Numbered from the stretch's first letter, positions 43,634 to 53,341 are shown. The stretch is DNA of 64,000 nt from Methanofollis fontis (GCF_004297185.1 NZ_PGCL01000002.1:554632-618631); one strand, 5' to 3'. The notes: generated by a model from the sequence alone, not told the origin. Numbers and translations: made by a program.

Positions 43634-43686
43634 TAGATGTTAATAATGTTATAGATGTTATGGATATTATTCACATAAATATATAC
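43634..43686 (+). promoter_or_regulatory. Direct repeats and box A between the CARF-like regulator and the cargo operon
   Basis: TAGATGTTA occurs at 43634-43642 and 43652-43660, 18 bp apart, and a related TGGATATTA follows at 43661. Box A ATAAATATATAC (43675-43686) then points right, placing the start near 43708, just before the AAAGGATG ribosome site of the 143-aa gene. Binding of the neighbouring HTH protein is inferred. Confidence 0.45.
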
Positions 43687-43729
43687 GACAATTCCAGATC
43701 CCTACTGTTTGTCCAAAGGATGAACAGAC

Positions 43730-44161
43730 ATGAGAACCAATTTACAGCCACTCAATGGCAAAAGGAAAGTGTTTCGTGCAACGGTTGGACAGCACGACGT
43801 ATTCGAGACTGAATCGGGTATGCGAAGAAAGGTAGTGCTCACTGACCTCCGGGATTCAAGGAATCGGTATCTGGAGAACCATGTTTCTATCATCGACCCC
43901 GTCTCGGTGAGACTGTTGGCGTTCCTGGAAGAGGGTGACCTGATCCAGTTCACGGCCTTAGTCTACGAATATGTAAAAGGATACAAGGGGGAGGACCCCG
44001 AACTACGGATGAGTCGCCCCATCGGGATCGATTATGGTCTCTGGGATGTCCGTGACGCCATCAAGTTGAACATCAGCAAGGAAAGACCCCGTCCTCCGGT
44101 GTTCCCTTCCGTTGACGAACTGAAAAAGAACAAGAGGATCAATGCAGGAGTGTGTCTATAG
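43730..44161 (+). CDS. Uncharacterised 143-aa protein, possibly OB-like, first gene of the cargo operon
   Basis: The pattern KRKVFRATVGQHDVFETESG, then RKVVLTDLRDSRNRYLENHV, LEEGDLIQFTALVYEYVKGY and a C-terminal DYGLWDVRDAI is reminiscent of a small beta-barrel protein found on phages and plasmids. This is from memory and weak. No catalytic residues are obvious. ATG 43730 has AAAGGATG nearby. The next gene starts immediately after its TAG. Confidence 0.65.
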   Translation: MRTNLQPLNGKRKVFRATVGQHDVFETESGMRRKVVLTDLRDSRNRYLENHVSIIDPVSVRLLAFLEEGDLIQFTALVYEYVKGYKGEDPELRMSRPIGIDYGLWDVRDAIKLNISKERPRPPVFPSVDELKKNKRINAGVCL

Positions 44162-44869
44162 ATGCCAGACTCATGGACCCGCACCCTGCAGGCCTATTGC
44201 TATCAGGTTAATCTCAAGGAGTATCATAAGAGAGAGAATTTCCCGGGATACTTCAACCAGGAAATTTACGGTGACCGACGCAGCACGATGGCATTTGAGG
44301 ACTATTTTAGGTCTCACTCTTCCATGATCGAGCCCTGGTATGAGGTTGTGTTATGGAAGATGTACAGCCAGAAATACGGCAACGGACAGGGGGATAGGAT
44401 TATCAGGCAGATTCCCCGTTACAATGCTGAACATCCCGAAAACCTTCGTTCAGAAGTTGACCGGTTCAGGGAGTCGCTGGATCAAACCGCGTTTGAAAGT
44501 TTAGCCAGTATGCTGGGATATAAGGCGGCGTTTGCAATGGTTGCCACATTCACGGCGTTCATCGATCCTGAACAGTTCCCGATGGTGGATAGGCATGTGG
44601 CTGCATGGGTCAACAAACACTATGCCCGGTTCAATGCGGCAAACCCCAATGCACCTGAGTTGATTCCCTTTGCGTCTGGCAAGACCTGGGGTTCACCTAG
44701 CCTGACAATAGAGGATTTTTCGTCATATGTCCGATGGATCTTCTGGACCAGGTATGCAGTGGAGGTATTGTCTCGAAAGACAGGCGTCCACTGGAGGGCC
44801 CGGGATGTTGAAATGGCGGTTTTCACCGCAGGGAGGGGTCGTTTCACACTGAACCCCTTACGCCCCTAA
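44162..44869 (+). CDS. Uncharacterised 235-aa protein with a DNA-glycosylase-like phrase
   Basis: A 235-aa soluble, mostly helical protein. QTAFESLASMLGYKAAFAMV followed by PEQFPMVDRHVAAWVNKH recalls the end of the helix-hairpin-helix DNA glycosylases (F-P.VDTHV.R) and proteins labelled OGG-fold. The catalytic Lys/Asp pair is not evident with certainty. The N-terminal part has many aromatics (YHKRENFPGYFNQEIYGDR). It starts right after the previous stop, so the two are cotranscribed. Function unknown; a nucleic-acid base-recognition role is a hypothesis. Confidence 0.65.
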   Translation: MPDSWTRTLQAYCYQVNLKEYHKRENFPGYFNQEIYGDRRSTMAFEDYFRSHSSMIEPWYEVVLWKMYSQKYGNGQGDRIIRQIPRYNAEHPENLRSEVDRFRESLDQTAFESLASMLGYKAAFAMVATFTAFIDPEQFPMVDRHVAAWVNKHYARFNAANPNAPELIPFASGKTWGSPSLTIEDFSSYVRWIFWTRYAVEVLSRKTGVHWRARDVEMAVFTAGRGRFTLNPLRP

Positions 44870-44893
44870 CATTTTTCGAAGGGATTGGTCAGC

Positions 44894-45640
44894 ATGAGAT
44901 GTAATCAGACCTTAAAAACAACGGAGAGTCAGATGTCGGGCGGAACCATTTGTTTCATACCATGTTGCAAGTCAAAAAATCCAGTAAAATCTTCGGCGCA
45001 GTCCTCAACCCTCTGGTATGAGAACGCATCTTTTGGTCAGATGCTTCTGAAAGGGAGGGATTCGATGAAAGCACGAATAGATATGGACGCCCCTCAGACA
45101 GAGGCGTTATCCCTGTATTCCGGGCACTTTTATCGCGTTCTGGACAAACAACGCATAACCGATAAAATTCAGAACGATAGCCTTCGTGTTTTCATTCTTT
45201 CCGCAGGTTATGGGATTGTGGAGGCACAGGAGTTCATTCAGGATTATGATGCGAAGATGGAAGGGTCGATTGCTCGCACATGGAAGAACGAAGGGCTTAC
45301 AAAAATTATTGCTGAAACCCTCCTGAAATACCAGCCCGATAAGGTGTTTGGTTTTTTTGCAGGTGAGAAGAACTGGGCAGGGTCCATATCGAAATACCGA
45401 TATTTTTATTCAGAAGGGGTGAAACAGGCACTATCTCAGGGATTGAAGGCTACTGAGGCGGGCTGTTTCTACCGGGCAGAAGGACAGAGTGCCGGACCAA
45501 TACTCTCTGCACTCGGGTTGTGTTTTATGGAGGCAGTCTCCTCAGATTTCTCGGATGCTGTTATCAACAGCGTAAATGAGGGCGGCTTCAGACCTGATCG
45601 CTACCCATCGGTTCTGCTGAAATACGACCGGTTTGTATAA
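44894..45640 (+). CDS. DUF6884/YaaA-like protein, third gene of the cargo operon
   Basis: A 248-aa protein. TICFIPCCKSKNPVKSSAQS near the start and LRVFILSAGYGIVEAQEFIQDYDAKM in the middle match the C-x-K-x-K and SA.YGIV...YD.KM pattern of DUF6884 and the YaaA (DUF328) superfamily. E. coli YaaA is an oxidative-stress DNA-binding protein. ATG 44894 has GAAGGGA upstream; ATG 44933, with GGAG, starts right before the conserved part and is an alternative. It is 24 nt after the glycosylase-like gene. Confidence 0.68.
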   Translation: MRCNQTLKTTESQMSGGTICFIPCCKSKNPVKSSAQSSTLWYENASFGQMLLKGRDSMKARIDMDAPQTEALSLYSGHFYRVLDKQRITDKIQNDSLRVFILSAGYGIVEAQEFIQDYDAKMEGSIARTWKNEGLTKIIAETLLKYQPDKVFGFFAGEKNWAGSISKYRYFYSEGVKQALSQGLKATEAGCFYRAEGQSAGPILSALGLCFMEAVSSDFSDAVINSVNEGGFRPDRYPSVLLKYDRFV

Positions 45641-45977
45641 TGGGGAATAATGCTCTCCTGAGGGTGACCAGCGGGAACCCACATTTTTCCATCTGAACCA
45701 GCGCCAGGAGGCGCGCGCAAAGCCCCTCCACCCCGGTTCCGCACCATTATACGCCCCGTTGAATATTTCCCGGCCATATCTTCCCGACCCCATCCGACCC
45801 CAACAGATCCCCCCGTCGGCCCGTTCACTTTCGGGATCCACCCGGTAAAGAAGCGATTAAATACGATGAATTGTCTCTTACAGAACGCTCGGCTCTCCTT
45901 TATACCTGCTCACGACCACCATTCAGTTGTGTGCGGCCCCCCTGGAACGGCATGGGGTCCACACAGGAGAACCGAGC
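45641..45977. other. Intergenic stretch between cargo operon and replication operon
   Basis: About 340 bp without a convincing gene. Weak box A candidates TTAAATA (45857-45863) and CTTTATACC (45897-45905) point to the operon that starts at 45978. GC content rises sharply across this stretch, marking the join between GC-poorer cargo and GC-rich element core. Confidence 0.5.
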
Positions 45978-46289
45978 ATGAGACGAAACCATGCAGACGA
46001 CCGACCCGGCACTGACCGGGGAGGAACCAGAAATGGAACCGACAGAACAGACCAAAACGGCAGCTCCCACGACACCGCGTGCGCCAACACTGGACCGGGG
46101 AAGACTGCCACCCTTGTATCGGCACGGCAGGAGATAAATCCCGCCGATCCGGTGCCGCTCTACCTGGTGCCGCCGGTGCTCGCCCGGGAGATCCGGCGAC
46201 TCGGCGGGCAGATCACCGAGATGCACGTGATGCTGGGGGCCTCGCACCAGTATGCGATCACCCTTGTGACGCGGGGGGGAGCGGAATGA
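45978..46289 (+). CDS. Uncharacterised 103-aa protein, first gene of the replication operon
   Basis: ATG 45978 follows AGGAGA at 45965-45970. The first 50 residues are polar and probably disordered (many Arg, Asp, Thr, Gly). The second half is well ordered, with VPLYLVPPVLAREIRRLGG and EMHVMLGASHQYAITLVTR. An overlapping frame (45991-46137, 48 aa) reads equally well in the first part, so the true N-terminus is uncertain. Its stop overlaps the next ATG. Function unknown. Confidence 0.55.
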   Translation: MRRNHADDRPGTDRGGTRNGTDRTDQNGSSHDTACANTGPGKTATLVSARQEINPADPVPLYLVPPVLAREIRRLGGQITEMHVMLGASHQYAITLVTRGGAE

Positions 46290-46630
46290 ACGAGGAGATC
46301 GGCAGCCTCCGCCTGGGGGCGGGGGAGAACCTCCACATCCTGATCGGACGGGAGCGATTCCGGATCAACCGGGCCGACCTCCGGCCCCTGCTCGTCCACG
46401 GCCACGCCGTGCCGGTGACGACCACCCTGACCGAGGAGATGGAGGACGGCACCCTGATCACCGAGACCGAGATCGTCGGCCACGCCGGGCTGAACCTCTC
46501 GGGGAGGGCGGTGCGGATCTTCACGACCTCTGGGTGTTTCATCATCCCGCTGGTCTCGTTCCGCCGGGTGGCCCGGGGGGAGGCCGTCTCGGCGCCGCTC
46601 TTCCCCCTGGTGGCGGAGGGGTATCCATGA
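46286..46630 (+). CDS. Uncharacterised 114-aa beta-rich protein
   Basis: Overlaps its neighbours at both ends by ATGA. The protein is beta-rich (LRLGAGENLHILIGRERFRI, then NLSGRAVRIFTTSGCFIIPL). No motif is recognised. Coupling to the primase-helicase suggests a replication accessory of the element, which is inference. Confidence 0.6.
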   Translation: MNEEIGSLRLGAGENLHILIGRERFRINRADLRPLLVHGHAVPVTTTLTEEMEDGTLITETEIVGHAGLNLSGRAVRIFTTSGCFIIPLVSFRRVARGEAVSAPLFPLVAEGYP

Positions 46631-49410
46631 TCGCCGCAGCCCTCGCGGCCCTGGTGCCGCCCGGGGATGTGGTGGAGGTGCGGGCCCTCTCGGACCGCTT
46701 CACCCACTCCGGCTACTTTGACGACCTCACGCGATGTGCGGAGGCGGTGGCGGCCCTGGACGCCGACCCGGACCTGAAGGGGATCTATATCACCCTGAAC
46801 CGCGTGGACCCGGCCCTGCTCGCCCGGCGGGCGAACCGGGTGAAGATGCGGCTCTCCCGGAGCGACCCAACGACCTCTGACGCCGACATCCTCTCTCGCC
46901 GCTGGCTCCCGGTCGACCTCGACCCGGTGCGGCCGAGCGGGGTCTCCTCGACGGACGACGAGCACGAGGCGGCATTGCGCAAAGCGGACGAGATCGCCCT
47001 CTGGCTCAGCGACCGGGGCTTCCCCGCCCCCATCCGGGCCGACTCAGGGAACGGGGCGCACCTGCTCTATGCGGTGGACCTCGCAAACGACGACGGGGGG
47101 CTCGTGAAGGGGGTGCTCACCACCCTGGACGCGTTGTTCTCCGACGAGCACGTCACCGTAGACACCGCCAACTCGAACCCCGCCCGGATCTGGAAACTCT
47201 ATGGGACGTGCTCCCGAAAGGGCGACCACACCCCGGAACGCCCGCACCGCCGGGCACGAATGCTCTCGGTGCCCGGGGAGGTGGAGACCGTCCCGGTTGA
47301 TCTCCTGCGGTCGATCGCCGCCCTCCTCCCGACCGAGGCCCCGGCGCCGGCAAAGCAGTCCCCCTTCGACCTCGGGATGTGGCTCAGTGAGCACGGCATC
47401 GCCGTCCGGGGCACCCGCCCCTGGCAGGGGGGCACCCTCTATGTGCTGGAGGACTGCCCGTTCTCAGGCGCCCACCACGACGGCGCCTTTGCCATACAGT
47501 TCCCCTCGGGAGCGGTCCACGCCGGATGTCATCATGCCTCCTGCGGCGGCGGGGTGCAGCGCTGGCCCGAACTCCGGGACCGCTTTGAACCCCGGGAGAA
47601 GAGGGCGCAGAGGAGGAAGAGGGAGGAGGTGCCGCCACCTCCCCCGCCCCCTTCCCCGGCGCCGGAGGTCCGCGAGTGGGCGATGGAGATCCTCACCGCC
47701 GGCGACCCGCTCCGGTTCCTCCTGGACGCATTCAACCGGGAGCACGTCGGCGACCGCATCGTGGCCGAGTGCCTGGTGATGTCCCTGGCCTCGCAGTCGG
47801 TGGAGAACACAAACGGCCTCCATGTGTCCGTCTCCGGCACCTCGGGGAAGGGCAAGAGCCACGCCTGCACCACGATGCTCAAGCAGGTCCCTGAGGGCTA
47901 TCGCATGGCCGGCAGCGTCTCCAACAAGGCGCTCTACTACCACGAGGAACTCCGGGCAGGCACGGTCTTCCTCTTCGATGACGTCAGCCTCTCCGACGAC
48001 CTCCAGGAGGTCCTGAAGGCAGCAACGGCAAACTTCAGGCAGCGGATCGAGCACCGCACCGTCACCGCCGACCGCAAGCTGCAGGTCTGCCGGATACCGG
48101 ACCGCTGCGTCTGGTGGCTGGCACGGGTCGAGGACCCGGGCGACGACCAGGTGATGAACCGCATGCTGACGGTCTGGATCGACGACTCCCTTGAGCAGGA
48201 CGCCCGGGTGCTCGCCCACATGAAGGAGGCCGAGGCCAGGGAGGACGGTGGCGACGGCGAGGACGCAGACCTCCCCATCTGCCGGGCGGTCTGGGATATT
48301 CTCAAGGAGGAACGCCTCCATGTCTCCATTCCCTATGCCGGGCGCATCCAGTTCTCGGCCACGGCCAACCGCCGCAACCCTGGCATGCTCTTCGACCTGA
48401 TCAAGGCCTGCGCCCTGCTCCACCGCTTCCAGCGGGAGGAGTACGACGGTGGCATCCGGGCGAATCGGCAGGACTTCGAGACCGCCGCCCGGATCTATGC
48501 GGCGATCAATGGCGAGTCCGGCGGGCAGGAGACGAAACTCACGAAGAACGAGGCGGCGGGGCTCGCCACGGTCGAGGCGATGGGGTGGGAGCAGTTCACG
48601 ATCCGCATGCTGCAGTCGGCCCTGGGGCTTTCCTACCACCAGACCTACCGGATCCTCAACGGCTACACCAGCCGCGGCACCACCTACTCCGGCCTCCTGG
48701 AGAAGTGCCCGGCGGTGAGCTACTTCGACACCACGGTCACCGAGGACGGGCCCGGGCAGGTGGTCCGCCGGAGGGAGCACCTCTTCTCCTTCGATCCCGC
48801 GGTCTACCGCCGCTGGGCGCGGGGTGCGGCGGTGTGGATCGATGATGAGGGGGACGACGACCGGGACGATGGTCCCGGCCCCTCCGACTCTTGCAACGTT
48901 CCAGCAGGTTTACCGCAGGATTGCAGCACCGACTACAACGATCAGGAGGCGAGGAGAGACGTTGGATCTGACAGTACTAGTACAGATAGAGAGACGCGTC
49001 TCTCTCTTAGTACTAAAGTACAGCAGAACACACACACAGCCCCTGGCACCGGTGCGGGTGCGGGTGTGTGTGGGTGTGTGTGCGATCCCCGGAATGTTGG
49101 AAGGGACGGGACGATACCGACGGCATGTGGAGAAAATCACGATCAGCGACTAAATCTTCGTCTGCCGAGTTGTGACAGCCTCTGCAACCCGCTGAAAACC
49201 AATGCAAAGAGGGGGGCGGTGCCGCAAGAGTGCCTGCCGGGCGTGCTGGAGCACACCGAGTTTACGCGGGTCTCGAGCGATCTCGGGCGCTGCACCCTCT
49301 GCGGGGAGGGGCGGGCGGTGTTCGTTTCTGAGGACCGCCGGACGGTGCTCTGCGAGGGATGTTATGCCCGTCTCGTGCGGACCTGGAACATGCAGAAGGG
49401 GATCGCATGA
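46627..49410 (+). CDS. Primase-helicase of an integrated element (AEP-like primase plus P-loop ATPase)
   Basis: A 927-aa protein. The N-terminal third looks like an archaeo-eukaryotic primase: WLPVDLDPVRP (D97, D99), DSGNGAHLLYAV (H145) and VTVDTANSNPARIWKLYGT (D179). A zinc-binding segment follows (CPFSGAHHDG to HAGCHHASC, about 277-306). The P-loop domain has Walker A VSGTSGKGKSHACTT (404-411) and Walker B VFLFDDVS (447-452). After a polar linker (about 755-850) comes a C-terminal zinc ribbon (CTLCGEGRA and LCEGC). It should start replication of the element. The linker DNA holds unusual palindromes. Confidence 0.85.
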   Translation: MIAAALAALVPPGDVVEVRALSDRFTHSGYFDDLTRCAEAVAALDADPDLKGIYITLNRVDPALLARRANRVKMRLSRSDPTTSDADILSRRWLPVDLDPVRPSGVSSTDDEHEAALRKADEIALWLSDRGFPAPIRADSGNGAHLLYAVDLANDDGGLVKGVLTTLDALFSDEHVTVDTANSNPARIWKLYGTCSRKGDHTPERPHRRARMLSVPGEVETVPVDLLRSIAALLPTEAPAPAKQSPFDLGMWLSEHGIAVRGTRPWQGGTLYVLEDCPFSGAHHDGAFAIQFPSGAVHAGCHHASCGGGVQRWPELRDRFEPREKRAQRRKREEVPPPPPPPSPAPEVREWAMEILTAGDPLRFLLDAFNREHVGDRIVAECLVMSLASQSVENTNGLHVSVSGTSGKGKSHACTTMLKQVPEGYRMAGSVSNKALYYHEELRAGTVFLFDDVSLSDDLQEVLKAATANFRQRIEHRTVTADRKLQVCRIPDRCVWWLARVEDPGDDQVMNRMLTVWIDDSLEQDARVLAHMKEAEAREDGGDGEDADLPICRAVWDILKEERLHVSIPYAGRIQFSATANRRNPGMLFDLIKACALLHRFQREEYDGGIRANRQDFETAARIYAAINGESGGQETKLTKNEAAGLATVEAMGWEQFTIRMLQSALGLSYHQTYRILNGYTSRGTTYSGLLEKCPAVSYFDTTVTEDGPGQVVRRREHLFSFDPAVYRRWARGAAVWIDDEGDDDRDDGPGPSDSCNVPAGLPQDCSTDYNDQEARRDVGSDSTSTDRETRLSLSTKVQQNTHTAPGTGAGAGVCGCVCDPRNVGRDGTIPTACGENHDQRLNLRLPSCDSLCNPLKTNAKRGAVPQECLPGVLEHTEFTRVSSDLGRCTLCGEGRAVFVSEDRRTVLCEGCYARLVRTWNMQKGIA
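48972..49081 (+). repeat. Palindrome and GT/CA inverted repeats within the primase-helicase linker
   Basis: AGAGAGACGCGTCTCTCT at 48988-49005 is a perfect 18-bp palindrome, flanked by AGTACT on each side. About 25 bp on, a CACACACA run and a TGTGTG-rich run near 49028-49081 can pair across ACCGGT. The encoded peptide here is low-complexity. This is unusual for coding DNA and may be a cis element such as an origin. Confidence 0.6.
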
Positions 49411-49649
49411 TCCCCCTCGACCCCCTCCAGACGCCAGCGGTGGTGCTCGGGATGATGGGGGCGGTGCTGGTGGCCGGGCAGAGTCCTGGCGTGCGGGCGT
49501 GTGGGTTTGGAGCGTGGGTGATCGGGAACCTGTTCTGGGTGGCGTATGGGGCGGTGACCGGGAACGTGTACGTGGTGGTGATGTTCGCGTTCTACTGGGT
49601 GACGGCGGTCGTGGGGGCGAGGAATGCGGGGAGGGGTGCTGCAGGGTGA
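49407..49649 (+). CDS. Small membrane protein, 80 aa
   Basis: ATG 49407 overlaps the primase stop (ATGA). The protein has two or three membrane helices (TPAVVLGMMGAVLVAGQ, GFGAWVIGNLFWVAYGAV, YVVVMFAFYWVTAVVGA). It ends the replication operon. Its topology resembles small PQ-loop-like or holin-like proteins, without clear motif. Confidence 0.65.
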   Translation: MIPLDPLQTPAVVLGMMGAVLVAGQSPGVRACGFGAWVIGNLFWVAYGAVTGNVYVVVMFAFYWVTAVVGARNAGRGAAG

Positions 49650-50036
49650 GTGTTCAAGGAGGAGGGACCAGGTCGGGACCAAGATCAGGACGGGGTTGAC
49701 CATTATCGAGAAGCCGACAAGAAACGAACAGCGGTACCGCCTCACGGCGCTGGGGCGCGCCCGGGAGGATGAAGGGGAAAGGCGGTGATGGGGGCAGCAA
49801 CACCTGGCATTCTCATTTTAAGATGTCGTTGTTCTCTTGTGGAGTACTGGGGAGACGATGTTGTTTGAGTGGATTATACCTTTTGGCCGTTGGTCTAAAA
49901 CAAGAGAATAGGAGTGGGTGAATGGATCAACCAGCGGCGGGAGTAGGATGGAAAGAATGATTCTGGGGTTTTTGGCAGGTTATAATCCTCACGTTCCGAG
50001 CAGATAGGAGAGGGAGATACCTCCAGATATGTTTCA
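49650..50036. other. Region between the element operon and the CRISPR trailer end
   Basis: About 390 bp. Near 49696-49788 a frame gives NEQRYRLTALGRARED, resembling the end of a winged-helix domain, but no standard start codon with a ribosome site precedes it. From 49800 the DNA turns GC-poorer and has only very short frames. This is the distal end of the array, where transcription of crRNA should stop. Confidence 0.45.
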
Positions 50037-52716
50037 AAAGGAATTCCTCATAGGCAATCTCTGAACCATAAAGGAGGGCGTGAATGAATCGGTGATAAAA
50101 CTGAGTTTGAATTCCTCATAGGCAATCTCTGAACAGTAAATCCAGACGATGAGGAGGAGGGATCGGGCGAGTTTGAATTCCTCATAGGCAATCTCTGAAC
50201 TGCCTGGGTGTGTCGGCGAGGCGCCGCCGGTGCGGGGTTTGAATTCCTCATAGGCAACCTCTGAACGCTCCTTTGTCCCGGCATATGTCCGGGCAGGAGT
50301 TAGGTTTGAATTCCTCATAGGCAATCTCTGAACTCCCGATGGCGACCGGCAACAACGGCTCGATCCACAGTTTGAATTCCTCATAGGCAATCTCTGAACC
50401 TTGGCAGCGATCTGGTGGTGGCCTCGGTCTGCACTCGTTTGAATTCCTCATAGGCAATCTCTGAACCATCGCCTCCTGCTCCGCCCCCGTACGGCAGGAA
50501 TTGAGTTTGAATTCCTCATAGGCAATCTCTGAACTGTGGGAGAGATCGTCGCGATTGCAGGGGGGCTATACAGTTTGAATTCCTCATAGGCAATCTCTGA
50601 ACATAAGGTGGTGGACCCAGCCCTCACCAAGAAACCTCAGTTTGAATTCCTCATAGGCAATCTCTGAACTCTGCATGTGCAGGGTCAGAATGGAGGACCA
50701 TTGTGGGTTTGAATTCCTCATAGGCAATCTCTGAACCCGCCCTCTCCAACCCGACCGGCTTCTACCTGATCGAGTTTGAATTCCTCATAGGCAATCTCTG
50801 AACGATGGACCATATCCTGTTATCTGACCTTGGAATGTAGTTTGAATTCCTCATAGGCAATCTCTGAACTCTCCCGGCGTCCGGCGTCCTGATATTCCTG
50901 CTCTGTTTGAATTCCTCATAGGCAATCTCTGAACAGTCGTACGGATCTGGACGGAAGGGGCTATTCTCAGTTTGAATTCCTCATAGGCAATCTCTGAACG
51001 AATCTGCCGGCGGGTTGCTCGGTGCGATCATCATGGGTTTGAATTCCTCATAGGCAATCTCTGAACCAAATCCGAATTTCAAGCCAGAACTCTCGTCCTA
51101 TGTTTGAATTCCTCATAGGCAATCTCTGAACCAGGTCGCAGGTCATGGTCTCCAGATACATTTCGGGTTTGAATTCCTCATAGGCAATCTCTGAACGTTA
51201 TCGGGCGGGGCGATGAGTGGCGGCCTGGATAGTTTGAATTCCTCATAGGCAATCTCTGAACCCGCCGGAGCCCGAGCCCCACGGCGACTTTCATCAGTTT
51301 GAATTCCTCATAGGCAATCTCTGAACTGATCCCGAGAGTCCGTAATTTCTGCACGTTTTTCTGTTTGAATTCCTCATAGGCAATCTCTGAACGACCGCAC
51401 CGCTCACCGCCGCCTACAGTCTCTCTGGTTTGAATTCCTCATAGGCAATCTCTGAACGTGTCCCTCGTGCCCTTCTCGGGCTCCCGGACAGCAGTTTGAA
51501 TTCCTCATAGGCAATCTCTGAACGACCCGTGCCAAGGGGGTTTTGTTGGGCCCGGATATGTGTTTGAATTCCTCATAGGCAATCTCTGAACGAGGGCAAC
51601 CTCTTTCCCTTCAGTTTCCAGATCGAAGTTTGAATTCCTCATAGGCAATCTCTGAACGTCTTCGGCGGCAAAAGCGGATCCACCTGGTATAAGTTTGAAT
51701 TCCTCATAGGCAATCTCTGAACAGGAGCGGAATTCTGCATCCGCTGCGGATGCCCAAGTTTGAATTCCTCATAGGCAATCTCTGAACTCTGTCCAGATGT
51801 CGTAGAGCACGGCGGCGTTCCCGGGTTTGAATTCCTCATAGGCAATCTCTGAACAGCCATCTGGATCTTCTTGCCGGTGGCGGTCTTGGCATGTTTGAAT
51901 TCCTCATAGGCAATCTCTGAACAGTGAAGGGAACCACCGTAACCTCTATCATTCCAGAGTTTGAATTCCTCATAGGCAATCTCTGAACAGGCTAACCGTG
52001 TAGGTCCCGGTGCTGCTGTAGGAGGTTTGAATTCCTCATAGGCAATCTCTGAACTTTCTCTCGACGATTATGATCTCACCGGAGACGATGTTTGAATTCC
52101 TCATAGGCAATCTCTGAACCGATCCAGACCTCGTCGTAGATCGACGGGTCGAGAGTTTGAATTCCTCATAGGCAATCTCTGAACCAGGCAACCGCACGCA
52201 GTCCTTCACCTTCACGGTCTAGTTTGAATTCCTCATAGGCAATCTCTGAACCTGGCAATGTATCGGCAGTCCTCCCGGCCGCGGGAGAGTTTGAATTCCT
52301 CATAGGCAATCTCTGAACCTTCTCCTGCCGAAACGGCGAACAGGAAGACGAGAGTTTGAATTCCTCATAGGCAATCTCTGAACAACAAACCCGATTGAGA
52401 TGGCATAATCGGTTGTGAGTTTGAATTCCTCATAGGCAATCTCTGAACAGCCATATGCGGCGCCAGATGCCCTCATCCGTGCCGAGTTTGAATTCCTCAT
52501 AGGCAATCTCTGAACGCAGGTCTGCGACGACGTCGCGGTCGAGTTTCTCGGGTTTGAATTCCTCATAGGCAATCTCTGAACGGTGATCCGCGTGGACGCC
52601 TGCGAGGCTCAGATCGAGAGTTTGAATTCCTCATAGGCAATCTCTGAACCGTCAATGTGGACCATCTACGAGTATCTATATTTTTAGTTTGAATTCCTCA
52701 TAGGCAATCTCTGAAC
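50037..52716 (-). CRISPR. CRISPR array, type I-B, 41 repeats and 40 spacers, read leftward
   Basis: A 30-bp repeat, on the plus strand beginning GTTTGAATTCC and ending ATCTCTGAAC, occurs 41 times with spacers of 35-38 bp. On the transcribed minus strand the repeat begins GTTCAGAGATTG and ends ATTCAAAC, giving the 8-nt crRNA handle. The leftmost copy (50037-50066) lacks the four GTTT bases, and the fourth (50237-50266) has one change (CAACCT for CAATCT). Decay at the left end means the leader is on the right, next to cas2. Repeats are otherwise uniform, so the array has probably been active. Spacer targets could not be searched. Confidence 0.98.
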
Positions 52717-53060
52717 CCGCATCGAGGGAGTTCCAAATATATTATCAAGTCACATGAAGAAATAAAGCAAGCGAAAAAGTTTGGTATTTTCATAAGCATC
52801 ATCATGTTTACTATGGTCGCAGATTGGAATGACAATTTCTGAAATATTTCCGTATTTTTTTAACATTTGTCGCCATGAACCACAGTAAATGAAATAATGG
52901 CCAAATATAACATTATTATGTCAAATATCACAAGAACAATTGCAGATCCTGAGATCAAACTAATCTAAGCACAGCTTGGTTTTATATGTCAATGCAGAAC
53001 CAGAAGATCCCCGTTCCGTGCTACGATGACAGCATTAAAATGAGCATTCGCAACAGATTT
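52717..53060 (-). promoter_or_regulatory. CRISPR leader
   Basis: An AT-rich, gene-free 344 bp between the last repeat and cas2. On the minus strand a box A-like CATATAAAACC lies near 52979-52989, and a second, TAATATATTTG, only about 20 bp from the first repeat. The inner one would place the start at the first repeat. Orientation agrees with the degenerate repeat at the other end of the array. Confidence 0.75.
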
Positions 53061-53324
53061 TTAAATGATATTGCTCACTGAACCTCGTTCAATACCCCAT
53101 GTCACCCTCTTTGTGTAACGAGAGTTCTCAAAAGTATAAACGATCACTGAATCATTGTTTTCTTCAAGAACCGCCATTAACTCTCCTTTAAGACTCCGCA
53201 ATCGCGCCTCCGTAATTTCACCTTCGAAGACTGAATTTTGAACCCAAATGAGATATTTTCGACATATTTTCAATGCCTTTGCCACACGTCCCTCTTGAAC
53301 ATCGTATACAAGGATTGCAAACAT
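53061..53324 (-). CDS. cas2: CRISPR-associated endonuclease Cas2
   Basis: An 87-aa ferredoxin-fold protein. FAILVYDVQEGRVAKALKIC carries the conserved Asp after the first strand, and YLIWVQNSVFEGEI is the dimer strand. Cas2 forms the core of the Cas1-Cas2 spacer integrase. It is the last cas gene, 17 bp after cas1 and next to the leader. Confidence 0.95.
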   Translation of the reverse strand: MFAILVYDVQEGRVAKALKICRKYLIWVQNSVFEGEITEARLRSLKGELMAVLEENNDSVIVYTFENSRYTKRVTWGIERGSVSNII

Positions 53325-53341
53325 CAGTTAAACTCCTACAT

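Noticed and set aside
45991..46137. 48-codon frame (MQTTDPALTG start) overlapping the first replication-operon gene
   Set aside because: Plausible composition but no ribosome site of its own, whereas the overlapping frame at 45978 has AGGAGA; kept only as an uncertainty.
47464..48780. 438-codon open frame antisense to the primase-helicase
   Set aside because: The primase and P-loop motifs on the plus strand are decisive; the antisense frame has no start signals.
49646..49788. Tiny frames from GTG 49646 and TTG 49696 after the small membrane protein
   Set aside because: The first has 17 codons; the second looks like a winged-helix end but lacks a credible start.
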